Of a stretch of 64,000 nt of DNA, positions 43,317-53,492 are shown one piece after another. The DNA is taken from NCBI RefSeq assembly GCF_025370775.1, contig NZ_JAMXEX010000016.1, forward strand, positions 56,205 through 120,204. The letters run 5' to 3'. The translations under genes were made by a program, and so were the position numbers. The stretch comes from Ancylothrix sp. D3o (GTDB lineage: Bacteria > Cyanobacteriota > Cyanobacteriia > Cyanobacteriales > Oscillatoriaceae). The stretch's first letter is position 1. Every line of letters begins with the position of its first letter. The notes beneath the pieces were generated by a model. The model searched no databases, was not told the origin of the DNA, and saw only the letters and a list, made by a program, of their open reading frames with translations.

Positions 43317-44515
43317 GTTAGTTGTCCTTTTTTGGTTTGGTTGATGGGTAAGGTAATGATGAAGGTAGAGCCTTCTGTGGGTGAGCTTTTGGCGGTGATG
43401 GTGCCGTTGTGACGCTCTGCAATTTTACGACAAATGGCGAGTCCTATGCCGGTGCCGGTGTATTCACTGCGTGCGTGTAAGCGTTGGAAGGGGATAAAGA
43501 TTTTTTCGAGGTATTTTTCATCAAATCCTATGCCGTTATCTTGGACGAAGATTTGCCAATATTCCTCGATTTCTGAAAAATTGCCGTCTGGGTTTTTGTA
43601 GGGGTGGCTATAAATTTTGATGTGGGGCTTTCCTCCGGGTGGGGTAAATTTTAAGGCGTTGTCAATAAGGTTTTGCAACAGTTGACGCATTTGGGTAGGA
43701 TCGGCTTCTAGGGTTGGCAATTCTCCGATTTCTAGCTTGGCATTTAACTGTTCAATTCTGACTTCGAGATCGCCTTTGACTTCTGAGATAATTGTAGCGA
43801 GGTTAACGGTTTTCATGCCGCTGGTTGGGGTGTTGATTCTCGATAGAGTCAGCAAGTCATTGATGAGAATTTGCATTCGTTTGGCGGCGTTTTGCATTCG
43901 CTCTAAATAGTCGCCGGCTTGTTCGTTTAAGGTTGTGTCGCATTTTGTTTTGAGCCGGTCGCCAAAGGTGAGAATTTTTCTGAGGGGTTCTTGTAAGTCG
44001 TGGGAGGCAACGTAGGCAAATTCTTCGAGTTGCCGGTTGCTGGTTTCGAGTTGCTCCATGTAGGCTTTTAAGGCTTCTTCTATTTTTTGTCTTTCTAATA
44101 TTTCTTTTTCTAATTCTCGGTTGATGGCTTCTAATTTTGCTGGGCTTGGAAGGGCGAGGGCTTGTGGGATAATCGGGATGAGTTCTAAGGCTGTGTAGAG
44201 GGAAACAATGGCGGTTATAGCTTTGATAATTCCTGAGAGCCAGTAATCAGGATTCCATAATGTCCATACTTCCATAAAGTGGGTAGTGCCGCAGGCAATG
44301 ATAAAGGCTCCAAATAACCAAAATACTTTGGGAAAGGGTAGGTCTTCTCTTTGTCTGACAAAGCAAATGAGGATGACGGGTATGGAATAATAGGCGAGGG
44401 CAATTAGAGAGTCAGACGCAACATGAAGCCCCACTAAGCCGGTTTTCCACAGGTAACAGTGTCCGTGTGGCATGAATGGTGTTGCTCCTAGCAGTTGATG
44501 TGACAATTCGACCAT
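43313..44515 (-). CDS. Ethylene-receptor-like histidine kinase
   Basis: The 400-residue protein starts with a three-helix membrane domain (about 24-120) matching the ethylene-binding domain of plant ETR1. All seven ETR1 residues needed for binding are present at a constant +10 offset: Asp35, Tyr42, Ile45, Pro46, Ile72, and the copper ligands Cys75 and His79 (FGAFIIACGTTHF). A coiled-coil linker (EAINRELEKEILERQKIEEALKAYMEQLETSNRQLEE) leads to a HisKA domain with FAYVASHDLQEPL and a HATPase with NLIDNALKF, VQDNGIGFD and GTGIGLA. Unlike Synechocystis SynEtr1, no phytochrome or GAF part is present. Output is probably the adjacent response regulator. Confidence 0.88.
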   Translation of the reverse strand: MVELSHQLLGATPFMPHGHCYLWKTGLVGLHVASDSLIALAYYSIPVILICFVRQREDLPFPKVFWLFGAFIIACGTTHFMEVWTLWNPDYWLSGIIKAITAIVSLYTALELIPIIPQALALPSPAKLEAINRELEKEILERQKIEEALKAYMEQLETSNRQLEEFAYVASHDLQEPLRKILTFGDRLKTKCDTTLNEQAGDYLERMQNAAKRMQILINDLLTLSRINTPTSGMKTVNLATIISEVKGDLEVRIEQLNAKLEIGELPTLEADPTQMRQLLQNLIDNALKFTPPGGKPHIKIYSHPYKNPDGNFSEIEEYWQIFVQDNGIGFDEKYLEKIFIPFQRLHARSEYTGTGIGLAICRKIAERHNGTITAKSSPTEGSTFIITLPINQTKKGQLT

Positions 44516-44812
44516 GATTTTTTATTGAAATTTTGGGGTTGATTTGGATGAGGTTGATTTTTATTTGCTATTGTGTTATGGCCTTAACTAAGGGCAGCCG
44601 GTATTAAAAGTTTTTGGTTTTTATGGATTTAATTTTTGCTGTATCTCCGTCGGCTGTGAATATTTTACAAAATTTGGGCCTTAAAAACAAGTTTTAATAA
44701 TTTTTGTTAATAAAAGCCATAAGGGATTATGAGGAAAGACAATCTTGATATTTTTTGCATAAAGAAAGTAAAGGGTGCGTATCAAATTGGATGATAAGCA
44801 CCCAATCAGTGT
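44516..44812. other. 297-bp gap before bciB
   Basis: No gene or clear hairpin seen. The stretch is A/T-rich and lies downstream of bciB's neighbour on the leftward strand. It should contain the promoter of the ethylene-receptor-like operon and the end of the bciB transcript. Confidence 0.4.
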
Positions 44813-46021
44813 TTAAGCTTTGGGTAATTTATATTGACTGACGATTTTTTTGGCGTAGTCGGGAACGTGATTTTCTAGTTTTTCTGGGTGGTTGCGTTTG
44901 ACATAAAGATAGTTGCGGGTGAAGTGAGAATCAATGGAAAATCGGGCGTATTCTAACCCTTTGGGGCCGATTTTTTCGATAACAACTCCCATCATTTTTG
45001 CTGCCCACATGGGGAGGGTGACGGCTTTATCGTAGGCAGGAATGCTTTGTTGAACGGCGGCTTTTCGGTCGCCAGAGGAGGTGACTGGTTGGGTGTCAAT
45101 TTGATTTTTTACGAGGTCTAACATTTCTTGGCCGGTGTCGTTGCGAACGACGATCCATTGCCAGCCAAAGGGCGCTCCCATATAGCCTACGACTAAATCG
45201 GCAAGGGAGTTGACGTAATCAAAACAACTCATGCAGGAGGGGGCAAATACGTCTTTGAGTTCTTTGGTGTTTAGTCCAAAGAAGGGGACTTTTTCGATAG
45301 AGCCGTCTTCGTGTTTAAAGTGTACTTGGAAATCCTGCATGAATTCGTAATAAACGACGGTTGAGGGGGATTTGCTGGTGGTGTCTAGGAATTTTTGCAA
45401 ACCGGCTCGACTGACGTTATCGACACAGGGTGTGCCTAAAACGTAGAGTTTTTCTAAACCTAGTTTTTTCTCGACGGCGCGTAAGGCTTGAATTTGGCAG
45501 CCAACGCCGATGACAAGAAGGCGTTTAAGGCCGGATTTTTCGATTTCTTCTAATACGGAAAGGTTGGGGGATAGGGTGGGTTTATTGACTTTTGCGGCGA
45601 GCACTTCGGCGGGGGTGCGGGCGATGACCGGCATGGGTTGAAAGCGGTCTTCTTTGGTGTTTTGGACGCAGACGACGCCTTCAACTATGCCTTGTGTGAG
45701 CATTTCGCAGGCGATGCTGCTGACGATGCCTGTCCATTGTGCGCCCTCGATGGGTTGTTTTTTGCGGGCGGCCATCATGTCTTGATGAACGCCAAAATAG
45801 AGGTCGTTGGGGTTGTCTAGGTTGCGGCTTTGTCCGTGTATTTGTTCTTCGAGTTCGCTTATTTGTTGGTTGATGAAGGCGCAGGCTTCCTTGACATAAT
45901 GCACATAATATGTGTCACAAAGGCCGCATTCGCTGCATAGTTCTTTGGCGGGGCGGATGCTTCCTGGTTTGAGGGCTTTGGCTTTTTTGTGTTTGTCGGG
46001 TTTGGGTGCTAGTGAGGTCAT
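44813..46021 (-). CDS. bciB: Ferredoxin-type 3,8-divinyl (proto)chlorophyllide 8-vinyl reductase
   Basis: The 402-residue protein belongs to the F420-hydrogenase beta-subunit family, with the N-terminal cysteine cluster CSECGLCDTYYVHYVKEAC for an iron-sulfur centre, TGIVSSIACEMLTQGIVEGVVCV, LLVIGVGCQIQALRAVEKKLGL, LGTPCVDNVSRAGL and FAPSCMSCFDYVNSLADLVVGYMG. These match BciB (Slr1923 of Synechocystis), which reduces the 8-vinyl group in chlorophyll synthesis with ferredoxin. The related 7-hydroxymethyl chlorophyll a reductase of plants is similar, but cyanobacteria lack chlorophyll b generally, favouring BciB. Confidence 0.88.
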   Translation of the reverse strand: MTSLAPKPDKHKKAKALKPGSIRPAKELCSECGLCDTYYVHYVKEACAFINQQISELEEQIHGQSRNLDNPNDLYFGVHQDMMAARKKQPIEGAQWTGIVSSIACEMLTQGIVEGVVCVQNTKEDRFQPMPVIARTPAEVLAAKVNKPTLSPNLSVLEEIEKSGLKRLLVIGVGCQIQALRAVEKKLGLEKLYVLGTPCVDNVSRAGLQKFLDTTSKSPSTVVYYEFMQDFQVHFKHEDGSIEKVPFFGLNTKELKDVFAPSCMSCFDYVNSLADLVVGYMGAPFGWQWIVVRNDTGQEMLDLVKNQIDTQPVTSSGDRKAAVQQSIPAYDKAVTLPMWAAKMMGVVIEKIGPKGLEYARFSIDSHFTRNYLYVKRNHPEKLENHVPDYAKKIVSQYKLPKA

Positions 46022-46070
46022 TGAAAGTTGTTCTTTTATATTGGTCTTGTCTCAACAATACCGCTTCAGG

Positions 46071-46275
46071 CTGAATTTTACGATTGATATTCACAGAGAA
46101 GAGGATGGCCGGTTTTTGGCTGTTGGTGATTGGGATGTCTGGAGTTTTGGCTTATGGGGAAACTCAGGATGATGCGATCTCTAGGGTTCAGGCTTTGGCG
46201 TTGCGGGTGGTGGCGGATATTTTGGAATATGGCGAACTTAACCGGCCTCTTTTTTGTTTCCCCGTCAATTTTTGA
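46071..46275 (+). pseudogene. Frameshifted HicB-type antitoxin gene
   Basis: Two frames join to give a HicB-like protein: LNFTIDIHREEDGRFLA in the first, then VIGMSGVLAYGETQDDAISR and VQALALRVVADILEYGEL in the next. The break is near 46120-46130 and looks like a single-base indel. The expected ATG appears as CTG at 46071. No HicA toxin gene is adjacent, so this is a solitary, decayed antitoxin. The remaining gap (46276-46450) shows no gene. Confidence 0.7.
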
Positions 46276-46450
46276 TAGGAAAAACTTGCCTAAAAAAAAT
46301 ACATTGATGTGCAGAAAAATCAAGGGTAAATTTTCCGTAAAATTTTGGGGAAGGATAGGATTTTTTAAGTAATTTCAACAGTGTACCGGCATGACTGTTA
46401 GTATAGACTGCGTTTGTTTGTTACGCAACTTAATATCCCTCCGCACAACG

Positions 46451-46780
46451 ATGACAGCACAAAATTTTTTAACGGCCACCCAGGTTCAGGGTATGGCATT
46501 GATTGAGGATTCTGTCAATGCTAAAAACCAAGTTCAAAAGGAAGAATTAGCGATAGCAATTGCCACCCAAAATCATTTAGAAGAGGAGTATGATAAGGCG
46601 GAAGATGAGGTTTATACTTGGGTGCAGGTGGCATTTTTAGCTCAGAAAGAAGGACGGGATGATTTGTTGTTGGAGGCTTTGCGGCTGAAACAAATTCATC
46701 AAAAAAAGGCGAGTTCTTTAAAAGTGCAATTGGATGAGATTCGCTGTAAGATTAATAGCTTCCGGTTGGAATTTGCTTAG
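46451..46780 (+). CDS. Coiled-coil protein of unknown function
   Basis: I use ATG 46451 (109 residues, MTAQNFLTATQVQGMALIED) in preference to an upstream ATG with a cysteine-rich, non-conserved-looking lead. The protein is almost all helix with heptad pattern: VQKEELAIAIATQNHLEEEYDKAEDEVYTWV and EALRLKQIHQKKASSLKVQLDEIRCKINSFRLEF. This resembles short PspA/IM30-like coiled coils, but it is too short for that family. No function can be given. Confidence 0.6.
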   Translation: MTAQNFLTATQVQGMALIEDSVNAKNQVQKEELAIAIATQNHLEEEYDKAEDEVYTWVQVAFLAQKEGRDDLLLEALRLKQIHQKKASSLKVQLDEIRCKINSFRLEFA

Positions 46781-46968
46781 AATTTGTTGAGACTTGCGTT
46801 CGCACGTTGCTACTGGGGTGCCGGTGGTGGACGTGCGTTTTTTGTGATATTTTAAATCCACAAGCACCTCTGCCCAATTCTTCCCTTATAGGGAAGGGAA
46901 TAAAAGGTTATATTTTCGGGTAGAGGTTCCTATTGTTAAAAAAAATATCGTTTAGGTTGGTTTTTAAC

Positions 46969-48312
46969 GTGACTAATAATCCTCGTCAAGTTGCTTTTTT
47001 TGCTCTGAGAGATGTTTACCGGCAGAATGCTTTTGCTGAGGCTGCACTTGATAAATGGCTGCAAAAATCATCTTTAAGTATTCAAGATAAACGGTTAGCA
47101 ACTGAGTTAATTTATGGCTGTGTGAGAAGGCAGCGAACTCTTGATGCAATTATTGATCAATTGGCGAAAAAGAAGGCTGAACAGCAGCCGGTTGATATTC
47201 GGATTATTTTACATCTTGGTTTATATCAAATTCGCTTTCTTAATCATATTCCTGAGTCGGCGGCTGTTGATACAACGGTGGAGTTAACTAAACAAAATTC
47301 TTTAGCGGGTTTGGCGGGTTTTGTTAATGGCTTTTTGCGGCAATATATCCGGCTGGGTAAAGAAAAGGATGCGCTAGAATTGCCGGCTGATACTGTGAAG
47401 CGTTTGGGGATTTTATATAGTTATCCTGATTGGATTGTTGAAAATTGGATTAACCGGCTGGGAGTGGAAGAAACGGAAAAGTTATGTAAATGGTTTAATC
47501 AATCTCCGACAATTGATCTGCGAGTTAATGTTTTGAAAACGTCGATTGAAGAAGTAGAAAATGCGTTGATGGGTGCGGGGGTAGCTGTTAGTCGAGTGCG
47601 GCATTTACCGGAGGCTTTGAGGTTAACTGGGGGTGCCGGTGCTATTGAAAATTTACCGGGGTATAAAGAGGGGTGGTGGAGTGTGCAAGATAGTAGCGCG
47701 CAATTGGTGGGTTATTTGCTAGATCCGCAACCGAATCAGGTGATTATTGATGCTTGTGCGGCGCCGGGGGGTAAGACGACTCATATTGCGGAATTGATGG
47801 CGGATACGGGCAAAATTTGGGCTTGTGATAAGGTAAGTTCTCGACTTAAAAAGGTGCAAGAAAATGCAGACCGGCTTGAGTTAAAATCGATAGAAGTTTT
47901 AACCGGCGATAGTCGCAATTTTCCGCAGTTTAAAAATGCAGCAAATAGGGTATTACTTGATGCACCTTGTTCGGGTTTGGGGACTTTACACCGACGTGCA
48001 GAAGCTCGCTGGCGACAATCTCCAGAAAATATTATGGAATTGGCAAATCTTCAAAAAGAATTGCTGGCGGAGGCGGCGGAATGGGTGAAAGTTGGGGGTG
48101 TGATTGTGTATGCTACTTGTACGGTTCATCCTGCGGAAAATGAGGATGTGATTGAGGATTTTTTAGGGAAAAATCCCAATTGGGAAATAGAAAAACCCTC
48201 ACTCAATTCGCCGGTTAGGGGTTTTATGAGTGAGGAAGGTTGGGTTAAAGTTTGGCCCCATCTTTATCAAATGGATGGGTTTTTTATGGTGCGTTTAAAA
48301 CGCCAAAGTTAG
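46969..48312 (+). CDS. rsmB: 16S rRNA (cytosine-967-C5)-methyltransferase
   Basis: The frame opens with TTG at 46933, but the family pattern starts at GTG 46969 ([27 protein letters not shown]), giving 447 residues. An N-terminal NusB-like domain (about 1-140) precedes the methyltransferase: motif [17 protein letters not shown], motif [22 protein letters not shown] with one catalytic Cys, and motif [22 protein letters not shown] with the other. It methylates C967 of 16S rRNA. Its stop overlaps the convergent carboxylase gene's stop by 4 bases. Confidence 0.93.
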   Translation: MTNNPRQVAFFALRDVYRQNAFAEAALDKWLQKSSLSIQDKRLATELIYGCVRRQRTLDAIIDQLAKKKAEQQPVDIRIILHLGLYQIRFLNHIPESAAVDTTVELTKQNSLAGLAGFVNGFLRQYIRLGKEKDALELPADTVKRLGILYSYPDWIVENWINRLGVEETEKLCKWFNQSPTIDLRVNVLKTSIEEVENALMGAGVAVSRVRHLPEALRLTGGAGAIENLPGYKEGWWSVQDSSAQLVGYLLDPQPNQVIIDACAAPGGKTTHIAELMADTGKIWACDKVSSRLKKVQENADRLELKSIEVLTGDSRNFPQFKNAANRVLLDAPCSGLGTLHRRAEARWRQSPENIMELANLQKELLAEAAEWVKVGGVIVYATCTVHPAENEDVIEDFLGKNPNWEIEKPSLNSPVRGFMSEEGWVKVWPHLYQMDGFFMVRLKRQS

Positions 48313-51300
48313 GAAGGTTTTACGGCTAATAATATTTGGCCGGCGGTTAGGGTTTGCCCTTGGGTACAATATACTTCTATTACGGTGCCGGCGCTATCCG
48401 CAGTGACGGCTATTTCCATTTTCATTGCTTCCAAAATTACTAAACGATCTCCTTCAGAAATAATGTCTCCTGGTTTAACTAAAACTTGCCAAACATTGGC
48501 GGAAAGATGCGCCACTACTGCTTCACAATCAGCCGGCAAGTTAATTTCTGCTTCTGTGGTTTCTGCTTCTGGTTCTTCTACTTGGCGGGTAAATTCACCG
48601 GCTTTTTCCCAGCGTTCTCTTTCGCTGTTAAATGCGGCTTGTTGTTTGGCTTTGAAAGTGGCAATTTCTGAGGAAATTGAATTTAGAAACTCGTTATATT
48701 TTCTGAGGCTAAAGGTTTGTTCTTCTATTTTGAGTTTGTGTTTGCCTTGGAGGAAATCTTCTCGATAGCGTAATAATTCTTCGGAGGAAACTGGATAAAA
48801 GCGAATTTGGTCAAAAAATCGCAATAACCAGGGCTTTCCTGCTTCAAAATCTGCGGTTTCTTTATGGCAATTCCAAACTTGCAAAGTGCGGCCCACAAAT
48901 TGATAACCACCGGGCCCTTCCATGCCATAAATGCACATATAAGCGCCACCAATTCCGACAGCATTTTCGGGTGTCCAAGTGCGCGCAGGGTTGTATTTTG
49001 TGGTAACTAAACGTTGACGCGGATCGATGGGTGTTGCCACCGGTGCCCCTAAATAAACATCACCTAATCCCAGGACTAAATAACTAGCATTAAAGACAAT
49101 TTCTTTGACTTGTTCAATGCTATCTAGTCCATTTATGCGGCGAATAAATTCAATATTGCTGGGACACCAAGGGGCATCATTCCGCACAGATTGCATATAT
49201 TTTTCAATAGCTAATCGTGTTGATTGATCGTCCCAGGCTAGGGGTAAATGGACAATGCGCGTCGGCACTTCCATGTCTTCAATGGCGGCTAGTTGTTTTT
49301 CGGCGTTAATTAAGCTATCAAGTAGGTCTTTAAGATGCAATCTTCGGCTGTCATAATGTATTTGTAGTGACCGAATTCCGGGCGTTAAATCAATGATTCC
49401 GGAGACGTGGTTGTTTTTTAACCATTCCATTAATCCATGCACTCGGAAACGCAAATTTAAATCAAGAATCAGGGGGCCATATTCTACTAAGAGATATTTA
49501 TCTCCTGCGGGCCGGTAGGTGACGGCGATTTGGTTTTCTGATTGGGGGATTTGATGAAGAATGGGGCTATGATTTGGGGCAAGGGAAGTGGAAACCGGCT
49601 TTTGATTTGAGGGACATTTTAGGGTTTTGATTCGTTCATCTTGGGCTAATTCTTGTTCTAATGCTTGCTCAAAGTTGAGGCGATAAAATTTAACGGTGTC
49701 GCCTGGTTTGAGTTGTCCAATTTTCCATAATTCGGCTTGAATAATAGTAGCAGGACAGACAAAACCGCCTAAACTCGGCCCGTCTGGGCCTAAAATAATT
49801 GGCATATCGCCGGTGAAATCAATGGTGCCAATAGCATAGGCGTTGTCGTGAATGTTGGAGGGATGTAAGCCGGCTTCGCCACCATCTGAACGTGCCCATT
49901 TTGGTTTGGGCCCGATTAAACGTATGCCGGTTCGTGCTGAGTTGTGATGCACTGTCCAGCGGGTTGAAAAAAATATTTGGATGTCTTCTTCTGTGAAGAA
50001 ATCAGGCGCACCATGCGGGCCGTAAATAACTCCTATTTCCCATTCGTTTGTATATTGGGGTATTAATTCTGGGGGTAAGGAAACGGGGGAATTTGTTGTT
50101 TGATTTTGGGATTTGTTGAGGTGTAAAACGTCGCCGGTTCTGAGGGTTCTGCCTGCGTGTCCGCCAAATTTTCCAAGGGTAAATGTGGCTTTGCTGCCGA
50201 GATATTCGGGTACGTCAAAGCCGTTTTTTACTGCTAAATAAGTTCGGTAGCCATGTCCTTGAATGCTTTTGAGTTTTAGGGTGCTATTGGCCGGCACTGA
50301 AACTACTGTCCAAAAGGGTACGGGTTGCCCGTTTAAGGTGGCTTTCATGGGTGCCCCTGTTAAACAAATTTCTGTGCTGGTATTGAAGCGTAAAACCGGC
50401 CCCATTACGGTACATTCTAAGCCGGCAGCGTCTTCAGAATTGCCTAGAATACTGTTAGCTAATCGGAATGCTAAATGATCTATTGGCCCGGAGGGAGGTA
50501 CGCCAATATCCCAATATCCAATACGTCCGGGGTAATCTTGAATTGCGGTAAAAGTTCCGCCTTCTAAGACATCAATGGTTTGGGGTTTATACTCAAAGTT
50601 ATTTAATAACTTCGTGCTAAGTTTGGCTTCGATAAAGTTAGAATCATCTAAAACTTGCCGCAAATAATCTAAATTTGTTTCGATTCCTGCTATTTGGGTT
50701 TCGTCTAATGCGGTTTTGAGTTTTTCCAGGGCTGCTTGTCTATTTTCGGCATAAACAATGATTTTTGCCAACAATGGATCGTAGTAGGGGGTGACTTCGG
50801 TGCCGGCTTCTATCCAACTGTCACAGCGGATATTTTCGGGGTATTTTACTGCACTTAATAAGCCGCTACTGGGTTGAAAGTTTTTGTGAGCATCTTCGGC
50901 ATAAATTCGGACTTGAATTGAATGCCCTTGTGATTGATTTTGATAGTTTTCTAAGGATAATTCTCCGGCTGCTTGTTTGAGCATCCATTCCACTAAATCA
51001 AGGCCGGTGACACATTCTGTAACGCCGTGTTCTACTTGTAAACGGGTGTTGACTTCGAGGAAATAAAACTGTTGATTTTCGACGTCAAAAATAAATTCTA
51101 CGGTGCCGGCGGATTGATAATTTACGGCTTTGCCAAGACGCACAGCAGCATCATATAATTCTTGTTTAAGAGTTTGGCTGATTTCGGGGGCCGGTGTTTC
51201 TTCAATAACTTTTTGATTGCGGCGTTGAGTTGAGCAATCTCTTTCTCCCAAAGCGATAACATTGCCTTTTCCATCGCCAAAAATTTGCACTTCTATATGT

Positions 51301-51917
51301 CTGGCCGTTTGAATATATTTTTCTAAAAATAAGCCACTTTCTTTAAAGTTTGTTTGACTGAGGCGTTGTACTTTGGCAAAGGAATCTGTTAGTTGTTGTT
51401 CCTTTAAACATACTTGCATTCCAATTCCACCCCCGCCGGCGGTGCTTTTTAGCATGACGGGATAACCAATTTTATTGGCTTCTTTTTGGGCTTCTTCGAG
51501 GGTTTCTAAAAGTTGGGTACCTGGTAATAACGGGACGTGATTTTGTGCTGCTAAGGCACGGGCGGTGTGCTTTAATCCAAATTGTCTGATTTGTTCGGGA
51601 GTAGGGCCAATAAATGCGATGTTTTCTTTGGCACAAGCTTCTGCAAATTCTACGTTTTCGCTTAAAAATCCATAGCCAGGGTGAATTGCACCGGCCCCAG
51701 TTTGTTTTGCAACTTCTAATATTTTTTGATATTGTAGATAGCTTTCTGCCACCGCAGCTGCACCAATTCTAACAGCTTCGGTTGCAGCAGCAACGTGCTT
51801 TGCATGAACATCTGCATCCGAATAAATGGCAACTGAAGCTATTCCTAAACGGTCGAGAGTGCGAATAATTCGACAGGCAATTTCGCCGCGATTGGCAATT
51901 AAAACTTTGTTGAACAT
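48309..51917 (-). CDS. Guanidine (urea-type) carboxylase, biotin-dependent
   Basis: The 1202-residue enzyme has a biotin carboxylase domain (residues 1-450; [32 protein letters not shown]), a carboxyltransferase part made of KipA/KipI (AHS2/AHS1) folds (about 455-1000; [14 protein letters not shown]), and a C-terminal biotinyl domain with EAMKMEI (Lys1166). This is the urea carboxylase architecture. The switch position reported to separate guanidine from urea carboxylases is Asp instead of Asn; here TIDFTGD has Asp at residue 700, where urea carboxylases have Asn as I recall. The guanidine-I riboswitch before the operon and two DUF1989 partners upstream support guanidine as substrate. The product carboxyguanidine would go to the DUF1989 deiminase. 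Confidence 0.9.
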   Translation of the reverse strand: MFNKVLIANRGEIACRIIRTLDRLGIASVAIYSDADVHAKHVAAATEAVRIGAAAVAESYLQYQKILEVAKQTGAGAIHPGYGFLSENVEFAEACAKENIAFIGPTPEQIRQFGLKHTARALAAQNHVPLLPGTQLLETLEEAQKEANKIGYPVMLKSTAGGGGIGMQVCLKEQQLTDSFAKVQRLSQTNFKESGLFLEKYIQTARHIEVQIFGDGKGNVIALGERDCSTQRRNQKVIEETPAPEISQTLKQELYDAAVRLGKAVNYQSAGTVEFIFDVENQQFYFLEVNTRLQVEHGVTECVTGLDLVEWMLKQAAGELSLENYQNQSQGHSIQVRIYAEDAHKNFQPSSGLLSAVKYPENIRCDSWIEAGTEVTPYYDPLLAKIIVYAENRQAALEKLKTALDETQIAGIETNLDYLRQVLDDSNFIEAKLSTKLLNNFEYKPQTIDVLEGGTFTAIQDYPGRIGYWDIGVPPSGPIDHLAFRLANSILGNSEDAAGLECTVMGPVLRFNTSTEICLTGAPMKATLNGQPVPFWTVVSVPANSTLKLKSIQGHGYRTYLAVKNGFDVPEYLGSKATFTLGKFGGHAGRTLRTGDVLHLNKSQNQTTNSPVSLPPELIPQYTNEWEIGVIYGPHGAPDFFTEEDIQIFFSTRWTVHHNSARTGIRLIGPKPKWARSDGGEAGLHPSNIHDNAYAIGTIDFTGDMPIILGPDGPSLGGFVCPATIIQAELWKIGQLKPGDTVKFYRLNFEQALEQELAQDERIKTLKCPSNQKPVSTSLAPNHSPILHQIPQSENQIAVTYRPAGDKYLLVEYGPLILDLNLRFRVHGLMEWLKNNHVSGIIDLTPGIRSLQIHYDSRRLHLKDLLDSLINAEKQLAAIEDMEVPTRIVHLPLAWDDQSTRLAIEKYMQSVRNDAPWCPSNIEFIRRINGLDSIEQVKEIVFNASYLVLGLGDVYLGAPVATPIDPRQRLVTTKYNPARTWTPENAVGIGGAYMCIYGMEGPGGYQFVGRTLQVWNCHKETADFEAGKPWLLRFFDQIRFYPVSSEELLRYREDFLQGKHKLKIEEQTFSLRKYNEFLNSISSEIATFKAKQQAAFNSERERWEKAGEFTRQVEEPEAETTEAEINLPADCEAVVAHLSANVWQVLVKPGDIISEGDRLVILEAMKMEIAVTADSAGTVIEVYCTQGQTLTAGQILLAVKPS

Positions 51918-51950
51918 GAGTTATTTTTTTATTAATTTATTATGCGAATT

Positions 51951-51980
51951 TATGCCCACCGGCAATCAATGGTGGGCATA
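51951..51980. repeat. Inverted repeat between carboxylase and DUF1989 genes
   Basis: TATGCCCACC (51951-51960) and GGTGGGCATA (51971-51980) are perfect 10-base arms around GGCAATCAAT. It belongs to the GGTGGGC palindrome group at 38910. Inside an operon it may adjust the ratio of the two transcripts. Confidence 0.75.
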
Positions 51981-51988
51981 GCAACAAC

Positions 51989-52627
51989 CTACGCATCCCA
52001 AATAATTAACTGTATTGGTGTGGGATTGTAAGCATTACAAGGGTTGTTAACTTGCGGGCAGTTGGAGATAACAACTAGGGTATTCATTTCTGCTCGTAAA
52101 TCAATTGTGCTGCCAGGATCGGAGATGCCATCAACAATTTCTAAACGTCCGTCTGCACTCACCGGCACATTCATAAAAAAGTTAACGTTGCTAACTAAAT
52201 CGCGCTTTGTCATTTCATAGGTTGCGATAGCTTCGAGATAGTTTTCTACGCAGGCGTGGAGGTGTTTTTTATGCAGTCCGTAGCGTACAGAATTACTTTC
52301 TCGACTACAGGCGCCGCCGCAGGTGTCGTGACGTCCGACAGAATCATTTAAAACTGTCATCATCACTTGACCTTCGTTAGAGATAAGTTGGGTGCCGGTG
52401 GTGATGAAAATGTTGCCTTGACGCACCATTGTATCGGGGGCGCTGTAACGTTCTGAGGTGTCGTCTGCGTTGTAAAAAAGAACGTCTACGGCTTGATTTC
52501 CTCCGAGGTCAACGATACGGAGAATTTGACCTTTTTTGACAACGTGGGCCCAGGGTTTTGTGGCCGCTAAAACTTCGTTGTAAATCGCGTTTTGGGGGTC
52601 GAGTTGAGTTGGAAATGTGGCTACCAT
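51989..52627 (-). CDS. DUF1989 urea amidolyase-associated protein 2 (carboxyguanidine deiminase subunit)
   Basis: I choose ATG 52627 (212 residues; AGGAG 10 bases upstream), since the longer frame covers the intergenic repeat and the neighbouring gene. The product matches urea-amidolyase-associated DUF1989 proteins: KGQILRIVDLGGNQAVDVLFYNADDTSERYSAPDTMVRQGNIFITTGT, SVGRHDTCGGACSRESNSVRYG, VNFFMNVPVSADGRLEI. In the guanidine pathway two DUF1989 proteins form carboxyguanidine deiminase (CgdA/CgdB), turning carboxyguanidine into allophanate and ammonium. HDTCGGACSR probably holds zinc ligands. Confidence 0.9.
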   Translation of the reverse strand: MVATFPTQLDPQNAIYNEVLAATKPWAHVVKKGQILRIVDLGGNQAVDVLFYNADDTSERYSAPDTMVRQGNIFITTGTQLISNEGQVMMTVLNDSVGRHDTCGGACSRESNSVRYGLHKKHLHACVENYLEAIATYEMTKRDLVSNVNFFMNVPVSADGRLEIVDGISDPGSTIDLRAEMNTLVVISNCPQVNNPCNAYNPTPIQLIIWDA

Positions 52628-52649
52628 TTTTGATTTTCTCCTAGTTTTG

Positions 52650-52680
52650 AGTGGGGCAGGCATCTTGCCTGCCATTGACC
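52650..52680. repeat. Dispersed GCAGGC palindromic repeat, copy 2
   Basis: AGTGGGGCAGGC-ATCTT-GCCTGCCATTGACC lies in the 70-base gap between the two DUF1989 genes. It keeps the same loop as the copy at 23158 and has paired changes at the arm bases (G/C for C/G), so the hairpin is preserved. Confidence 0.8.
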
Positions 52681-52697
52681 GGCTTTTTTGTCGAGGT

Positions 52698-53429
52698 TTA
52701 CTGAACAAATAAGGCATCTGTGTTAATGAAACCGCGCACAACTTCGGGGTTGGCATTGCGGCATAAATCATCGGCTGCGGGGGCGGGAGATTTCCAGATT
52801 TGTAGTTGAATTGGTTGGGGGTCGTAAACTGAATTTGGATGCAAAACGTGGGGGCAATTAGAAACAACGACTAAGACGTTCATTTCGGCGCGTAAATCGA
52901 TAAAGCTGCCGGGTTTTTCGCAGCCTTCAACGTAGACCATTTTGCCATTTGGTTCTACGGCAATGCGGCTAAATAAGTTGAAGTTTGGCATGATGTCTCG
53001 TTTGGTTAAACCCCAACGTGCCAAGCCTTTTAAAAAGTTTGTGCGGGAGTTTTTATAGTCGCCTTCGCCATATTTTGCGGCTACAGAATTGGCATTGCTA
53101 CAACCAGATAATAAGTCATGGTAGCCGCTGGTATCTTCGGTGATTGAAAAGAGGATTCTCCCCATGTCTGTATATAACACCATTCCTTTTTTTAGAAAGG
53201 CGTTAAATTGGATTTTTGCTGTGTCGGCGACGTTGAGGCGTTCAAGGGGATTGTCGGCGTTATAACACAACATTGATACGCCTTGGGAACCTTTTAAATC
53301 TGTGATTCTGAGGGTGTTTCCGCGTTTAATTATGCCGGTCCAATAGTCTCCGCCTCGGATGTTTTCTTCTATTAAAATAAGGTTGGAATCGAGGCCGGCA
53401 GTTGTTTGATTTGAAAGCGATTGAACCAT
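52698..53429 (-). CDS. DUF1989 urea amidolyase-associated protein 1 (carboxyguanidine deiminase subunit)
   Basis: The 243-residue protein is a second DUF1989 member, about the same fold as its neighbour: RGDYWTGIIKRGNTLRITDLKGSQGVSMLCYNADNPLERLNVADTAKIQ, DTSGYHDLLSGCSNANSVAAKYG, NFNLFSRIAVEPNGKMVYVEG, SFIDLRAEMNVLVVVSNCPHVL. It is the first gene after the guanidine-I riboswitch. GGAGG-like AGGAGG precedes the ATG. The two DUF1989 proteins would form a heteromeric enzyme acting on the carboxylase product. Confidence 0.9.
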   Translation of the reverse strand: MVQSLSNQTTAGLDSNLILIEENIRGGDYWTGIIKRGNTLRITDLKGSQGVSMLCYNADNPLERLNVADTAKIQFNAFLKKGMVLYTDMGRILFSITEDTSGYHDLLSGCSNANSVAAKYGEGDYKNSRTNFLKGLARWGLTKRDIMPNFNLFSRIAVEPNGKMVYVEGCEKPGSFIDLRAEMNVLVVVSNCPHVLHPNSVYDPQPIQLQIWKSPAPAADDLCRNANPEVVRGFINTDALFVQ

Positions 53430-53492
53430 ATACTCCTCCTAAAAATTATCGGTTTTGCGAGTATTCAAGGATTCCGATTTCTTTGCAACTGC

